This document shows, piece by piece, positions 8,235 to 17,370 of a DNA stretch of 64,000 nt (its first letter is position 1; every line of letters starts with the position of its first letter). The stretch comes from an uncultured Chloroflexota bacterium (GTDB lineage Bacteria; Chloroflexota; Anaerolineae; Anaerolineales; Anaerolineaceae): contig CADATZ010000001.1 in the NCBI GenBank assembly GCA_902791025.1, positions 310,001-374,000 of the forward strand, given 5' to 3'. A program made the translations under genes and the position numbers. The notes under the pieces are model-generated. The model saw only the letters and a list, made by a program, of their open reading frames with translations, did no database searches and was not told where the DNA came from.

Positions 8235-8263
8235 AGTATATTACGTTTTTTACGAATTGTCAA
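8235..8263 (-). promoter_or_regulatory. Consensus promoter of the thi operon
   Basis: On the minus strand TTGACA (8258-8263) and TATACT (8235-8240) are separated by exactly 17 bp. The predicted start lies at about 8228, directly at the 5' end of the riboswitch aptamer. This is the best-matching promoter I can see in the window. Confidence 0.85.
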
Positions 8264-8284
8264 ATTCTGCTTATTACAGAATAT

Positions 8285-10768
8285 TTATACCGCTTTCTCC
8301 TTTATGGTCTTTTTCCGTGCTGTTGCTGTCTTCATTTTCGGTTCAACACCATCAAAGATCTGTGGAATCACGTCATCCATGGTTTTGAGCGGAATGATTT
8401 CCAAATCATTTTTTGCCTGAGCCGGAAGTTCTTCCAGATCACGCATGTTCTTTTCCGGTATCAAAACCTTTTTGATTCCCAGCCGATGTGCAGCAAGGAG
8501 CTTCTCACGAATGCCGCCGACAGGAAGCACATTCCCGCGGAGCGTGATTTCGCCGGTCATCGCGACTGTCTTTTTGGCCGCGGTTCCGGTGATGGCGGAA
8601 ATGATCGCGGAAGCAAGCGTGACACCTGCACTTGGTCCGTCTTTGGGAACAGCGCCTTCCGGCACATGGATGTGAATGTCATATTTTTCGAACCAGGACG
8701 GTTTGATATTGAATCGCTTTGCGTGAGAGCGCACGTAGGAAAAGGCTGCCTGTGCGGATTCCTGCATCACGTCACCGATTTGTCCGGTGATCTGCAGATT
8801 TCCCTTGCCTTCAAAGATGGCAGCTTCAATTTTCAGCGTGTCTCCGCCGTTTGACGTCCATGCTAATCCGTTCACGACACCGACTTCATCCTCAGTTTCG
8901 CGGTCTGTCTGGAAGAAGTAAGGAGGCCCCATGAATTCTTCAAGGTTATTTTCCGTAACTGTATAAGCGCTTCCCTCTTTTGCAGCGATCCTGCGGGCTA
9001 CCTTACGGCAGACCTTGCCAAGCTCTCGTTCCAGGTTGCGGACGCCGGATTCATAAGTATATTCACGGATGAGTTTGATCAAACCGTCATCGGTGAGATC
9101 AATTTGTTCATTTGTAAGACCATTCTCATCGATTTGGCGGCCCAGCAGGTACTCCCTGGCGATTTGGAGTTTTTCCTCTTCCACATAACCGGAGAATTCG
9201 ATGACTTCCATTCGGTCCAGGAGCGCTTCCGGGATAGTGGAGGTGGTGTTGGCCGTCGTGATGAACATCACTTTGGAAAGGTCATAATCCACTTCCAGAT
9301 AGTGATCGGCGAATTTGTTATTCTGCTCCGGGTCAAGCACCTCGAGTAAAGCGGAGGATGGGTCGCCGCGATAGTCACTGCCGAGTTTGTCGATTTCATC
9401 CAGCATAAAGACCGGATTGACAGTTCCGGCACGCTTCATCGTCTGGATAATGCGTCCCGGGAGCGCGCCGATGTAGGTACGGCGATGACCGCGGATCTCG
9501 GCTTCATCCGTAACACCGCCGAGAGAGATGCGGACAAATTTCCGTCCCAGAGCTTCCGCGATAGATTTTCCAATTGAGGTTTTGCCTGTTCCCGGAGGAC
9601 CAACGAAACACAGAATCGGCTGACGTTCCTTTTTGGGTTTCAGGGAACGAACCGCGATATATTCAATGATGCGGTCCTTTGTCTTCTTCAGACCGTAATG
9701 GTCGCGGTCGAGAATGCTCTCTGCGTTTTTGATGTCAAGATTATCTTCTGTCGCGTTGTTCCAGGGCAGATCCAGCAGCCAGTCAATATAAGTGCGGGAG
9801 ATACCGACTTCTGGAGACATCGGGGCCATCATCTGCAGCCGTTCCAGTTCCTTCAGCGCAACCTGACGGACATCATCGCCAAACCCGGCGTTTTCGATGC
9901 GGTTCCGAAGTTCATTGATCTCACGATTGAAGACGTCTCCCTCACCCAGTTCATCCTGAATTGCCTTTGCCTGTTCCCGCAGGTAATATTCGCGCTGGGT
10001 GCGGTCAACCTCGTTCTGTACCTTTTTGCTGATCTTGGATTCAAGTTCCAGAACTTCCAGTTCTTCAGCAAGATAGCGATTGAGAAGGTTCAGCCGTTTC
10101 ATGGGATCAACTGCGAGCAGGATATTCCGCCGCTGTTCTCCGGTGAAATTGATTGTCGTCGCGATCATATCCGCGATCCATGAAGGATCGTTAATGGAGG
10201 AGACAAAGGGAAGAGCCTCTTCAGGGAGCTTTCTGTCAAGGGATGCACAGCGTTCGAAGAGGTTTTTCGTTGTCCTTAATGTTGCCGTAAGCCGAGTGGA
10301 TTCGTCAACCTCTTCATCGTTCACGGTGAATTTACCGATCAGCACAGGAGATCTGTTGACGATCTTCTGAAGAATCACCCGGCGTCTGCCCTGGATAAGC
10401 GTTGAGAAGTTATTCTCCGGCAGTGAAATCAGACGTCCGACTGCGATTTCCATACCGACATGATAAAAATCACGCATCTTTGTGGGATTTGCCTGTTCCG
10501 GATTTTTTGGCATCATGATGACAGCGGTTTTTACATTTTCCAGTGCATATTGGATCGCTTCAAAGTTTTCAGCCTGTTCAATAAAAACTGGTGAGATCAT
10601 GCGCGGGAAGATCACGCTGTTCCGGAGAACAATGATCGAAGCATAAAAAACGCCCTCCTCATTGACTTCAGCATCCGGAATGCGGAATAATTCTTCTGTT
10701 CTCTGGCTTAAATTTGAGACCAGATCCTGAAATCCGTCTCTTTCATCGTTCAAATCATGTTCTGACAT
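8285..10768 (-). CDS. lon: ATP-dependent Lon protease
   Basis: 827 residues, a full-length LonA. The N-terminal LON substrate-binding domain covers residues ~43-240, followed by a coiled-coil region. The AAA+ module has Walker A GPPGTGKT at 390-397 and Walker B FMLDEID at ~454-460. The protease domain has catalytic Ser713 in PKDGPSAGV and Lys756 in [10 protein letters not shown]. It degrades misfolded and regulatory proteins in the cytoplasm. It lies 21 bp downstream of folC and is probably co-transcribed with it. The C-terminal tail is Lys-rich (KKTIKEKAV). Confidence 0.97.
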   Translation of the reverse strand: MSEHDLNDERDGFQDLVSNLSQRTEELFRIPDAEVNEEGVFYASIIVLRNSVIFPRMISPVFIEQAENFEAIQYALENVKTAVIMMPKNPEQANPTKMRDFYHVGMEIAVGRLISLPENNFSTLIQGRRRVILQKIVNRSPVLIGKFTVNDEEVDESTRLTATLRTTKNLFERCASLDRKLPEEALPFVSSINDPSWIADMIATTINFTGEQRRNILLAVDPMKRLNLLNRYLAEELEVLELESKISKKVQNEVDRTQREYYLREQAKAIQDELGEGDVFNREINELRNRIENAGFGDDVRQVALKELERLQMMAPMSPEVGISRTYIDWLLDLPWNNATEDNLDIKNAESILDRDHYGLKKTKDRIIEYIAVRSLKPKKERQPILCFVGPPGTGKTSIGKSIAEALGRKFVRISLGGVTDEAEIRGHRRTYIGALPGRIIQTMKRAGTVNPVFMLDEIDKLGSDYRGDPSSALLEVLDPEQNNKFADHYLEVDYDLSKVMFITTANTTSTIPEALLDRMEVIEFSGYVEEEKLQIAREYLLGRQIDENGLTNEQIDLTDDGLIKLIREYTYESGVRNLERELGKVCRKVARRIAAKEGSAYTVTENNLEEFMGPPYFFQTDRETEDEVGVVNGLAWTSNGGDTLKIEAAIFEGKGNLQITGQIGDVMQESAQAAFSYVRSHAKRFNIKPSWFEKYDIHIHVPEGAVPKDGPSAGVTLASAIISAITGTAAKKTVAMTGEITLRGNVLPVGGIREKLLAAHRLGIKKVLIPEKNMRDLEELPAQAKNDLEIIPLKTMDDVIPQIFDGVEPKMKTATARKKTIKEKAV

Positions 10769-10789
10769 ATTATAGTAGTCCTGTTGGTT

Positions 10790-12178
10790 TTATTCTGTGC
10801 CGAAATATCGGAGCTCCGGGTGGTCTTTCATGAACAGTTCCCGAATTCCTCCGGCGACAAAAAGGCTTCCTGTTACAAGAAAGCATGAATCTTTCGAGCT
10901 TTGCTTTGTATATATCGCATAGGCTTCTTCAAGTGTTTCGGCAATCTGATTTTTCCGGCCTGTTTCCGAGGCTATCTTTGCAAGCAGGCTGGGAGATGCA
11001 GCCCGAGGATGGTTTGATCTGGTCATGATGAAACTGTCTACATGAGGAGCAAGCTTTTGAATCATTGACTTCAGATCCTTGTCTTCAGAAGCACCGAATA
11101 TGCAGGTAATATTTTTTGTCCCATAGTTCCGATCCAGAACCATGCAAAGCTTTTCAATGGAATCAATGTTGTGAGCACCATCGGCAACCAGCGGTTTGTC
11201 TTTGCATAACAATTCAAAGCGGCAGGGCCAGAAGGTATTATCGATCCCGGAAACGGCTTTATCGAAATCAAAAAATTCGAATATAGATCTCAGTTTATTG
11301 AGCGCGGCAAAGACAGCCGCGGTATTCTGCATCTGGTGGAGACCCTGCAGCGGCAGCGGAACAATTGACGGAGACCAGGAGGATGAACCGTTTTGTCCGG
11401 TCCAGTCTTCCATCAGCTTTTGATCTTCAACGCGCCAGATCATCATACTGTCACGACCATTTTCCCGTTGATTAATAAATCGGTATCGGTCTGAAATACT
11501 TATATATGGACTGTTCTTCTTTGCTGCGGTATCTTTGATAACCTTTTCAGCTGCCGGATAAGGCTGGCAGCCGCAGATGACAGGAACGTTTTCTTTGATG
11601 ATCCCGGCCTTTTCTGCGGCGATTTCCTCAATAGTATTGCCAAGGAACGATGTGTGATCCTTGGAAATGGAAGTGATGATCGTGAGTATCGGATCCACGA
11701 TATTCGTGGAATCCAATCTGCCGCCAAGTCCTGTTTCTATGACAGCGATATCAACTTTCTGTTCCCGGAAGTACTCAAAGGCCATAGCCGTCATGAATTC
11801 AAATGAGCTGACATGCTCCATGGAATCCACAGCTTCACCGACCCGGTTGGTTAGGTCAACGATCTCTTCATCGGAGATCATTTTGCCGTCGATCTGGAAC
11901 CTTTCATTAAACTGTATCAAATGTGGGGAAGTATAAAGACCTGTCTTCAGCCCCGCATTGCTTAATGCGGCTGCAAGCATTGCACAGGTAGAGCCTTTCC
12001 CTTTCGTTCCCGCTGCGTGGATCACCGGATAGCTCTTTTGGGGATTTCCCAGTTCCTTACACAGTATTCTGATCGATTCCAGCGAAAATACGTCTTTGGA
12101 TACATTTTTTGCGTGTGTCATGCTGTAGTCAACATGAGCATAAATCTTGTCAAGTGCTTCGTCAATTGTTTTAACCAT
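10790..12178 (-). CDS. folC: Bifunctional folylpolyglutamate synthase / dihydrofolate synthase
   Basis: 462 residues of the Mur-ligase superfamily. The ATP-binding loop GTKGKGSTCAMLA lies near residue 57, the Mur-ligase motif VIETGLGGRLDSTNI near 145, and a C-terminal domain begins around DGAHNIDSIEKL near 335, a signature of FolC. It adds glutamate to dihydropteroate and folates in the cytoplasm. lon follows after 21 bp. The only other folate gene in the window is folB at 24612, so the pathway is scattered. Confidence 0.93.
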   Translation of the reverse strand: MVKTIDEALDKIYAHVDYSMTHAKNVSKDVFSLESIRILCKELGNPQKSYPVIHAAGTKGKGSTCAMLAAALSNAGLKTGLYTSPHLIQFNERFQIDGKMISDEEIVDLTNRVGEAVDSMEHVSSFEFMTAMAFEYFREQKVDIAVIETGLGGRLDSTNIVDPILTIITSISKDHTSFLGNTIEEIAAEKAGIIKENVPVICGCQPYPAAEKVIKDTAAKKNSPYISISDRYRFINQRENGRDSMMIWRVEDQKLMEDWTGQNGSSSWSPSIVPLPLQGLHQMQNTAAVFAALNKLRSIFEFFDFDKAVSGIDNTFWPCRFELLCKDKPLVADGAHNIDSIEKLCMVLDRNYGTKNITCIFGASEDKDLKSMIQKLAPHVDSFIMTRSNHPRAASPSLLAKIASETGRKNQIAETLEEAYAIYTKQSSKDSCFLVTGSLFVAGGIRELFMKDHPELRYFGTE

Positions 12179-12306
12179 AAGAATCTATTTTAATCTGTTT
12201 TTACTGCATAACAGTGCTGCTTTCCCTGACTTATTACGGAATAGAAGATTCTATTCATCGATTTATAAGACATAACTATTTCCACTACGAAAGCGTTTAA
12301 TAAATT

Positions 12307-12350
12307 GGGGACAGTCCCGCTATATTATGGGACTGTCCCCGTATGTTTTT
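12307..12350. repeat. REP-like palindrome with GGGGACAGTCCC arms
   Basis: GGGGACAGTCCC (12307-12318) and GGGACTGTCCCC (12329-12340) form a perfect 12-bp stem around a 10-base AT loop. On the plus strand it is followed by GTATGTTTTTG. It sits between the folC start and the end of the DUF1232 gene, both on the minus strand. It could terminate the upstream minus-strand operon, but the minus side lacks a clean T tract. The GGGGACAGTCCC type of arm is common in dispersed bacterial palindromes. No transposase is nearby. Confidence 0.7.
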
Positions 12351-12384
12351 GTAAGTATTACAAGCAAAATGGCGAAAAAGCGGC

Positions 12385-12657
12385 CTATAAATCGATTACA
12401 TTATCGTCGTTCTTAGGCGCGTTTTCGTCGTTTTCTGACTTGATTTTATTATAAATGATCTTGCCGCCCAGGCCGATAAGGATCGCGGCGATGATCGTAT
12501 CATCGGCGATTCCCAGCGGCAGACCAAGGTCCGGTATGAAATCATATGGCAGGATGAAATAAGCAATCGCAACCCCAAGCATGATCTTCACAGAAGTAGG
12601 AAGATTATGCTGTTTGATGGATTGGAAAAGCGCGCTTACATAATCTTTATACATCAT
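12385..12657 (-). CDS. DUF1232 (YkvA-type) membrane protein
   Basis: 90 residues with the DUF1232 core KIMLGVAIAYFILPYDFIPD followed by LGIADDTIIAAILIGLGGKI. The motif YFxxPxDxIPD is diagnostic. Two hydrophobic segments suggest membrane insertion; the C-terminus is acidic (DENAPKNDDNVIDL). Two tandem ATGs occur; the first has GGATAAGG upstream at a fitting distance. It follows the TIGR00300 gene by 5 bp, so it is the last gene of the acn-icd unit. Function of the family is not established. Confidence 0.85.
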   Translation of the reverse strand: MMYKDYVSALFQSIKQHNLPTSVKIMLGVAIAYFILPYDFIPDLGLPLGIADDTIIAAILIGLGGKIIYNKIKSENDENAPKNDDNVIDL

Positions 12658-12662
12658 ATACC

Positions 12663-13766
12663 TTATCCTTCGAGTTTTTTCTGAATACCTTTTGCGACCA
12701 TAACGACAAAATCCTGAGCGTTGGTTACAATTCCTGTAGCGGTCAGGCTGCCGCGGTCAACCAGCTTATTGATGGCAAATTCAGAAACATCCACTGTGTA
12801 TATGAACAAAGGACGGACATTTCCATCGATCACGCGATAACAGGGTGTCATGTTGCAGACCGCGATCGTGTGAAGCTGTGTTGCCATGCAGATGACGGTC
12901 GTTGCGTTCCGGATAAGGCTGCGCATTTTGTCCTGAGCCCGGTAAACATCACTCACTACTTCCGGAAGGGGACCATCATCGCGGATCGATCCGGCAAGGA
13001 CATAAGGGATCTCATTGCGGACAATACTTTCGATGATGCCGTCTTCAATTCGGTAGGTGCTGATGAACTTTTCTATGGACCCTTCGCGCCGAACACGGTT
13101 CAGGATCTCAATGTGATTGTAATGTCCGTTGTGCTGCGGTTTCTGTGAATAGATATTTTGACCAAGAGCTGTGCCGAACAACCCAGCTTCGAGGTCATGT
13201 GTCGCGAGTGCGTTTCCGGCCATAAGTCCCTGGACAAACCCATTTTCAATCAGATAGCGCATGGACTCTCTGGCGTCTGCATCGAAGGCGCATGCTGGCC
13301 CCATGACCCACAGTACATTTCCATGATGTTCCCGTTCGTACATCAGTAAATTGTAGAGCGTGTCATAATCCTGCGAAAAGGGGGTTTCACGGGAGCGGCC
13401 GGTTCGAAATTGGAAGCTGTCTCCGGGAATGTATTGTTCCTCAAATCCATTACTGTGGAGATAAATGCCATCGATGCCATTTTCGGTGCGGCCAAGAATG
13501 ACATGATCCCCTTTCTTCAAATTTCGAAACTCGACAACATCAAGTTTTCCATCCGGGCGCACGACAACGCAGCAGTCCATCCGGCTCTCTTCCGCAAGTT
13601 TCCATTCTCCATTGATCTTGAAATACTCGGGAAACATGGATGTTCCATGAAATTGTTCCGGTGCTACGCCATCGGTTTGTACAACAGCAGTCGTGACATC
13701 TGGTGCGAAAATCAGTTCTTCCTGTGTAAAATCAGGTGCGTTGTAGACGGGAAGTTTAAAATCCAT
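12663..13766 (-). CDS. TIGR00300 family protein (LOR/SDH-like; archaeal-type ornithine cyclodeaminase relative)
   Basis: 367 residues from the ATG at 13766 (GGAGG four bases upstream). The sequence carries the hallmarks of TIGR00300: N-terminal SRMDCCVVVRPDGKLDVVEFRNLKKGD, a VMGPACAFDADAR loop, GLMAGNALATHDLEAGLFGTALG and a C-terminal NAD-binding region ending in VDRGSLTATGIVTNAQDF. Homologues include the domain of archaeal ornithine cyclodeaminases and of cyanobacterial arginine-catabolic fusion enzymes. A role in amino-acid metabolism is therefore plausible, though the substrate is inferred. It lies 24 bp downstream of icd. Confidence 0.8.
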   Translation of the reverse strand: MDFKLPVYNAPDFTQEELIFAPDVTTAVVQTDGVAPEQFHGTSMFPEYFKINGEWKLAEESRMDCCVVVRPDGKLDVVEFRNLKKGDHVILGRTENGIDGIYLHSNGFEEQYIPGDSFQFRTGRSRETPFSQDYDTLYNLLMYEREHHGNVLWVMGPACAFDADARESMRYLIENGFVQGLMAGNALATHDLEAGLFGTALGQNIYSQKPQHNGHYNHIEILNRVRREGSIEKFISTYRIEDGIIESIVRNEIPYVLAGSIRDDGPLPEVVSDVYRAQDKMRSLIRNATTVICMATQLHTIAVCNMTPCYRVIDGNVRPLFIYTVDVSEFAINKLVDRGSLTATGIVTNAQDFVVMVAKGIQKKLEG

Positions 13767-13790
13767 CAAGCCTCCATAAACGAATATTTA

Positions 13791-14993
13791 TTATGCATCA
13801 AGTGTTTCACGTACTTTTGCAAGGAACGCAGCTGTGTTCAGCGGCGTCGGTTCGATTCCTTCGTAAAGACCGGCGAGGTCCTTCGTGCAGTAACCATTTT
13901 CAAGTGAGGTGATCACGGCTTTTTCAAGCTTTTCGGCAAAGCTGATCAATGCCTGATTTTGATCCTTTTCACCGTTTTTCTTCAATGCGCCGGTCCAGGC
14001 GTAAATTGTGGCCACCGGATTGGTAGAGGTTTCCTCACCTTTCAGATAGCGGTAATAATGGCGGGTGACTGTGCCATGTGCGGCTTCATATTCATAGTTG
14101 CCATCGGGACTGACAAGGACCGAGGTCATCATCGCAAGGGATCCGAAGGCTGTGGAGATCATGTCGCTCATCACATCACCGTCATAGTTCTTGCATGCCC
14201 AGATGAATCCACCGTTGGAACGGATCACACGGGCAACAGCATCATCGATCAGCGTGTAAAAATAGGTGATCCCTGCTTTCTCAAAAGCTTCTTTGTAGCT
14301 TTCATTGTAGATCCGTTCAAAAATAGCCTTGAATTCACCGTCATATGTCTTGGAGATGGTATCCTTGGTTGAGAACCAGAGGTCCTGTTTGGCACTGAGT
14401 GCGTATTGGAAGCAGGAATGAGCGAAGGATTCAATCGATTTATCCTTGTTATGTGTTCCCTGCAGGACGCCCGGACCTTCAAAGTCATAAACCAGAGCGC
14501 GGGTTTCAGTACCGTCTTCCGCGGTAAAGACCAGTTCTGCCTTTCCTTTACCCTCGATGCGCATTTCCGTACCACGGTACACATCACCGTAAGCATGACG
14601 GGCAATCGTGATCGGTTTTTCCCAGTTTTTCACCACCGGCTTGATTTTGTCGATCACGATTGGGCTGCGGAAAACTGTTCCGTCAAGAATCGCGCGGATC
14701 GTCCCGTTAGGACTCTTCCACATTTTTTTCAGGTGATATTCATCCATGCGCTGTACATTGGGCGTGATGGTGGCGCATTTGACACCGACGCCGTATTTTT
14801 TGATAGCGTTGGCGGCATCCACTGTGACCTGATCATCCGTCTTATCTCGATTCTCGAGACCAAGATCGTAATATTCGGTATTAAGTTCAATGTAAGGCTC
14901 CAGAAGCATCTCTTTGATCTGCTTCCAGATAATTCTTGTCATTTCATCTCCGTCGATTTCAACTAACGGAGTAATCATTTTTATTTTATCCAT
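13791..14993 (-). CDS. icd: NADP-dependent isocitrate dehydrogenase, dimeric eukaryote-type
   Basis: 400 residues from the ATG at 14993, which has AAGGA nine bases upstream; this start gives the usual N-terminus [23 protein letters not shown]. The segments [37 protein letters not shown] and [14 protein letters not shown] place it in subfamily II, the group of mitochondrial and cytosolic eukaryotic IDHs, not the E. coli type. It oxidises isocitrate to 2-oxoglutarate with NADP. It follows the hydratase gene by only 5 bp, so the two steps around isocitrate are encoded together. Confidence 0.95.
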   Translation of the reverse strand: MDKIKMITPLVEIDGDEMTRIIWKQIKEMLLEPYIELNTEYYDLGLENRDKTDDQVTVDAANAIKKYGVGVKCATITPNVQRMDEYHLKKMWKSPNGTIRAILDGTVFRSPIVIDKIKPVVKNWEKPITIARHAYGDVYRGTEMRIEGKGKAELVFTAEDGTETRALVYDFEGPGVLQGTHNKDKSIESFAHSCFQYALSAKQDLWFSTKDTISKTYDGEFKAIFERIYNESYKEAFEKAGITYFYTLIDDAVARVIRSNGGFIWACKNYDGDVMSDMISTAFGSLAMMTSVLVSPDGNYEYEAAHGTVTRHYYRYLKGEETSTNPVATIYAWTGALKKNGEKDQNQALISFAEKLEKAVITSLENGYCTKDLAGLYEGIEPTPLNTAAFLAKVRETLDA

Positions 14994-14998
14994 ATAGT

Positions 14999-17242
14999 TC
15001 AATCCTTTTTTGATGCGGCTGCGTAGTAATTCATCAGGCAACCATCGAGGATGATTTGTTTTTCTTTGTCGCTGAGATTTTCACATTTCAGCGTTATCTG
15101 CGTAGTTTTATCACCGCTGATCACCGCTGCGGGAATGGTATTCTGTCCGCTCTCTATGGCTTTTCGGATTCCCGGAATGAAGACATAGTCTCCGGGTTCG
15201 TAATCAAACGGTGTGTCCGCTGAGAGCGTAAAGGGGAGTATTCCCCAGTTGATGCAGTTGGAGCGGTAGCGCTTGGTAGCGTATTCACGGACGATATTGG
15301 CTCGTCCGCCAAGAACACGCTGGCAGGAAGCTGCTTGTTCACGTGCTGAACCATCGCCCGGTTTTTCCGCGAAAATCGCCGAGCCATATTCAGTCTGGCT
15401 GAGCAGCGTTTTATCGGCACCGCAAAGTTCGAGTACTTTTTCGATTTCCGAGTCTGTGTTCCCGTTTCGGCGCTCTTCCTCTTGTTTCATGATCTCCTTA
15501 CTGCGTCCCACATATTCCGGAACACGCCGGGAAAGTGCGAATTCAGAGAGTTTGAGCGGGTTAGAGCGGTAGGATGAGGTTTCTCCGGAGGGAATCAGCT
15601 CATCGGTTGTGGTGACAGGGTCATGGATCACTGCAGCCAGTTTCAGCAGCATGTTTTCAGCCAACGGATTGAATTTCGGCCAGTCGGTGATATTTGGACC
15701 GAAGTGCAGTTCTTCCTCCGGTTGAGGGTGCTGCCAGCCATTGTAAATGCGCTTCTCATACATTTCCTTGGAGAATGTATAAGGGAGCGGTTTGGTTTCA
15801 AAATCAATATCTGTTGCCGCGGTGAGTTTTCCACCGTTTGCAGCGGTTGCGGCAATGGAGCGTGCATCCATCAGCGCGACAAAGGAAATCTGTCCCTGAT
15901 CGGGTTTTGAACCTTCACGATTCGGGAAGTTGCGTGTAGTGTGACGAATGGAAAATTCGTTGTTCGCCGGTACATCCCCTGCGCCGAAGCAGGGACCGCA
16001 GAATGCGGAACGAAGGATCGCTCCATCAGCCAGGAGCCTTGCGGAAACGCCGTTTTCCAGCAGTGCTTTCTGAATCGGGGTACTGGACGGATAAACACTC
16101 AGGCCAAAGTGCCTGGAACCGATCGATCCGTTTTCAAGAATATCAGCCGCGATGCAGATGTTGTCAAACATCCCGCCGGAGCATCCGGCGATAACGCCCT
16201 GGTCTGCGTAAAAGGCACCGTCATGGAATTTGCCGCGCAGGTCCGGTTTCACTTTTGCGCCAAATTGTTTGACAGTCTCTTCTTCTACTGCAGCCAGAAG
16301 TTCATCCGCGTTTTCAAGAAATTCATGAATGGTGTAAGCGTTGGATGGGTGGAATGGCAGCGCGATCATGGACTCGATTTCAGAGAGGTCGATGACGACA
16401 GCACCATCGTAATAAGCACCGTCACCCGGTTCGATTTTTTTGTATTCTTCCTTTCGTCCATGATTCATAAAGAACTGTTCCGTGACTTCGTCTGTGATCC
16501 AGATGGAAGACAGACAGGCGGTTTCGGTGGTCATGACGTCGATGCCGGTGCGGAAATCCATAGGCAGTGCGGCAACACCCGGACCGGCGAATTCGAGGAT
16601 CTTGTTTTTGACAAATCCGTTTTTGAAGACCTCACGGATCAGTGCGAGTGCCACATCATGCGGGCCGATTCCTTTTTTGGGGGTCCCGGTCAGGTACACA
16701 AGGATCACCTGCGGGTCTTTGAGGTCATAGGTGTTTTTCAACAGCTGTTTGACCAGTTCCGGACCGCCTTCACCGAATCCCATGGTGCCGAAGCAGCCAT
16801 AGCGGGTATGACTGTCAGAACCGAGGATCATCTTCCCGCAGCCACTGAGCATTTCACGCGCGTATTGATGAATTACAGCCTGATGAGCCGGTACGAAGAC
16901 GCCGCCGTATTTTTTTGCGGCAGAAAGTCCAAAAATATGGTCATCCTCATTGATTGTACCGCCGATGGCGCACAAACTGTTGTGGCAGTTTGTCAGCGCA
17001 TAGGGCAGCGGAAATTCTTTCATTCCGCTGCCTTTTGCGGTTTGAATTATGCCGACGTAGGTGATGTCGTGGGAAACCATGGCATCAAATCGGATCCGGA
17101 AGGTTCCATCTTCTGAATCGCTGCTGTGAGCGCGCATGATCTGATATGCCATTGTGCGGTATTTTGCTTCACCGGCGTTATCAGGAATTTGTTCGAGGAT
17201 CTTTCCTCCGGAGTAAACGACACCATGATCGATCAATTTCAT
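14999..17242 (-). CDS. Aconitase-family hydratase (YbhJ-type), probable aconitate hydratase
   Basis: 747 residues. The 4Fe-4S ligands are recognisable: one Cys in [10 protein letters not shown] and the Cys pair in [12 protein letters not shown]. The N-terminal half has [19 protein letters not shown] and [22 protein letters not shown], and the swivel domain near the C-terminus has [12 protein letters not shown]. The overall sequence matches the hydratase/YbhJ branch known from clostridia, not classical AcnA or AcnB. Position 5 bp before icd argues that it isomerises citrate to isocitrate. AGGTGATG precedes the ATG. It is the first gene of the acn-icd-TIGR00300-DUF1232 unit. Confidence 0.88.
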   Translation of the reverse strand: MKLIDHGVVYSGGKILEQIPDNAGEAKYRTMAYQIMRAHSSDSEDGTFRIRFDAMVSHDITYVGIIQTAKGSGMKEFPLPYALTNCHNSLCAIGGTINEDDHIFGLSAAKKYGGVFVPAHQAVIHQYAREMLSGCGKMILGSDSHTRYGCFGTMGFGEGGPELVKQLLKNTYDLKDPQVILVYLTGTPKKGIGPHDVALALIREVFKNGFVKNKILEFAGPGVAALPMDFRTGIDVMTTETACLSSIWITDEVTEQFFMNHGRKEEYKKIEPGDGAYYDGAVVIDLSEIESMIALPFHPSNAYTIHEFLENADELLAAVEEETVKQFGAKVKPDLRGKFHDGAFYADQGVIAGCSGGMFDNICIAADILENGSIGSRHFGLSVYPSSTPIQKALLENGVSARLLADGAILRSAFCGPCFGAGDVPANNEFSIRHTTRNFPNREGSKPDQGQISFVALMDARSIAATAANGGKLTAATDIDFETKPLPYTFSKEMYEKRIYNGWQHPQPEEELHFGPNITDWPKFNPLAENMLLKLAAVIHDPVTTTDELIPSGETSSYRSNPLKLSEFALSRRVPEYVGRSKEIMKQEEERRNGNTDSEIEKVLELCGADKTLLSQTEYGSAIFAEKPGDGSAREQAASCQRVLGGRANIVREYATKRYRSNCINWGILPFTLSADTPFDYEPGDYVFIPGIRKAIESGQNTIPAAVISGDKTTQITLKCENLSDKEKQIILDGCLMNYYAAASKKD

Positions 17243-17262
17243 ATAAACATCACCTTATTTCA

Positions 17263-17368
17263 GTTGTCAGTGGTAAGTTGTCAGTGGTTAGTTATCAGTG
17301 ATCAGCATTGTAAATCTGATTCCCCAAACATAACCACTAACTCCTACCACCTATTTTCTATTCCCTAT
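17263..17368. repeat. Degenerate 14-bp tandem repeat with inverted counterpart
   Basis: Three units follow head to tail: GTTGTCAGTGGTAA (17263-17276), GTTGTCAGTGGTTA (17277-17290) and GTTATCAGTGATCA (17291-17304). Farther on, AACCACTAACTCCTACCACC (from ~17332) is partly their reverse complement. It fills the whole gap between the hydratase start and the malQ stop. It looks like a small non-coding repeat element, of a kind often found between genes. No ORF is present. Confidence 0.6.
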
Positions 17369-17370
17369 CT

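Noticed and set aside
9698..10183. 161-codon open frame antisense to lon
   Set aside because: The lon reading is fully conserved across this stretch, so the antisense frame is a shadow of codon bias.
12200..12400. Insertion-sequence remnant around the palindrome
   Set aside because: No transposase fragment, target duplication or terminal repeats beyond the single hairpin can be seen.
13845..13862. GGTTCGATTCC-like tRNA T-loop
   Set aside because: It lies within the icd coding region and encodes part of its C-terminus; no cloverleaf forms.
15941..17116. 391-codon open frame on the plus strand inside the hydratase gene
   Set aside because: It is antisense to a clear aconitase-family gene; its translation is low-complexity with no motif and no ribosome-binding site.
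17263..17304. Possible CRISPR-like repeat
   Set aside because: The units are directly adjacent without spacers and are only 14 bp; no cas genes are near.
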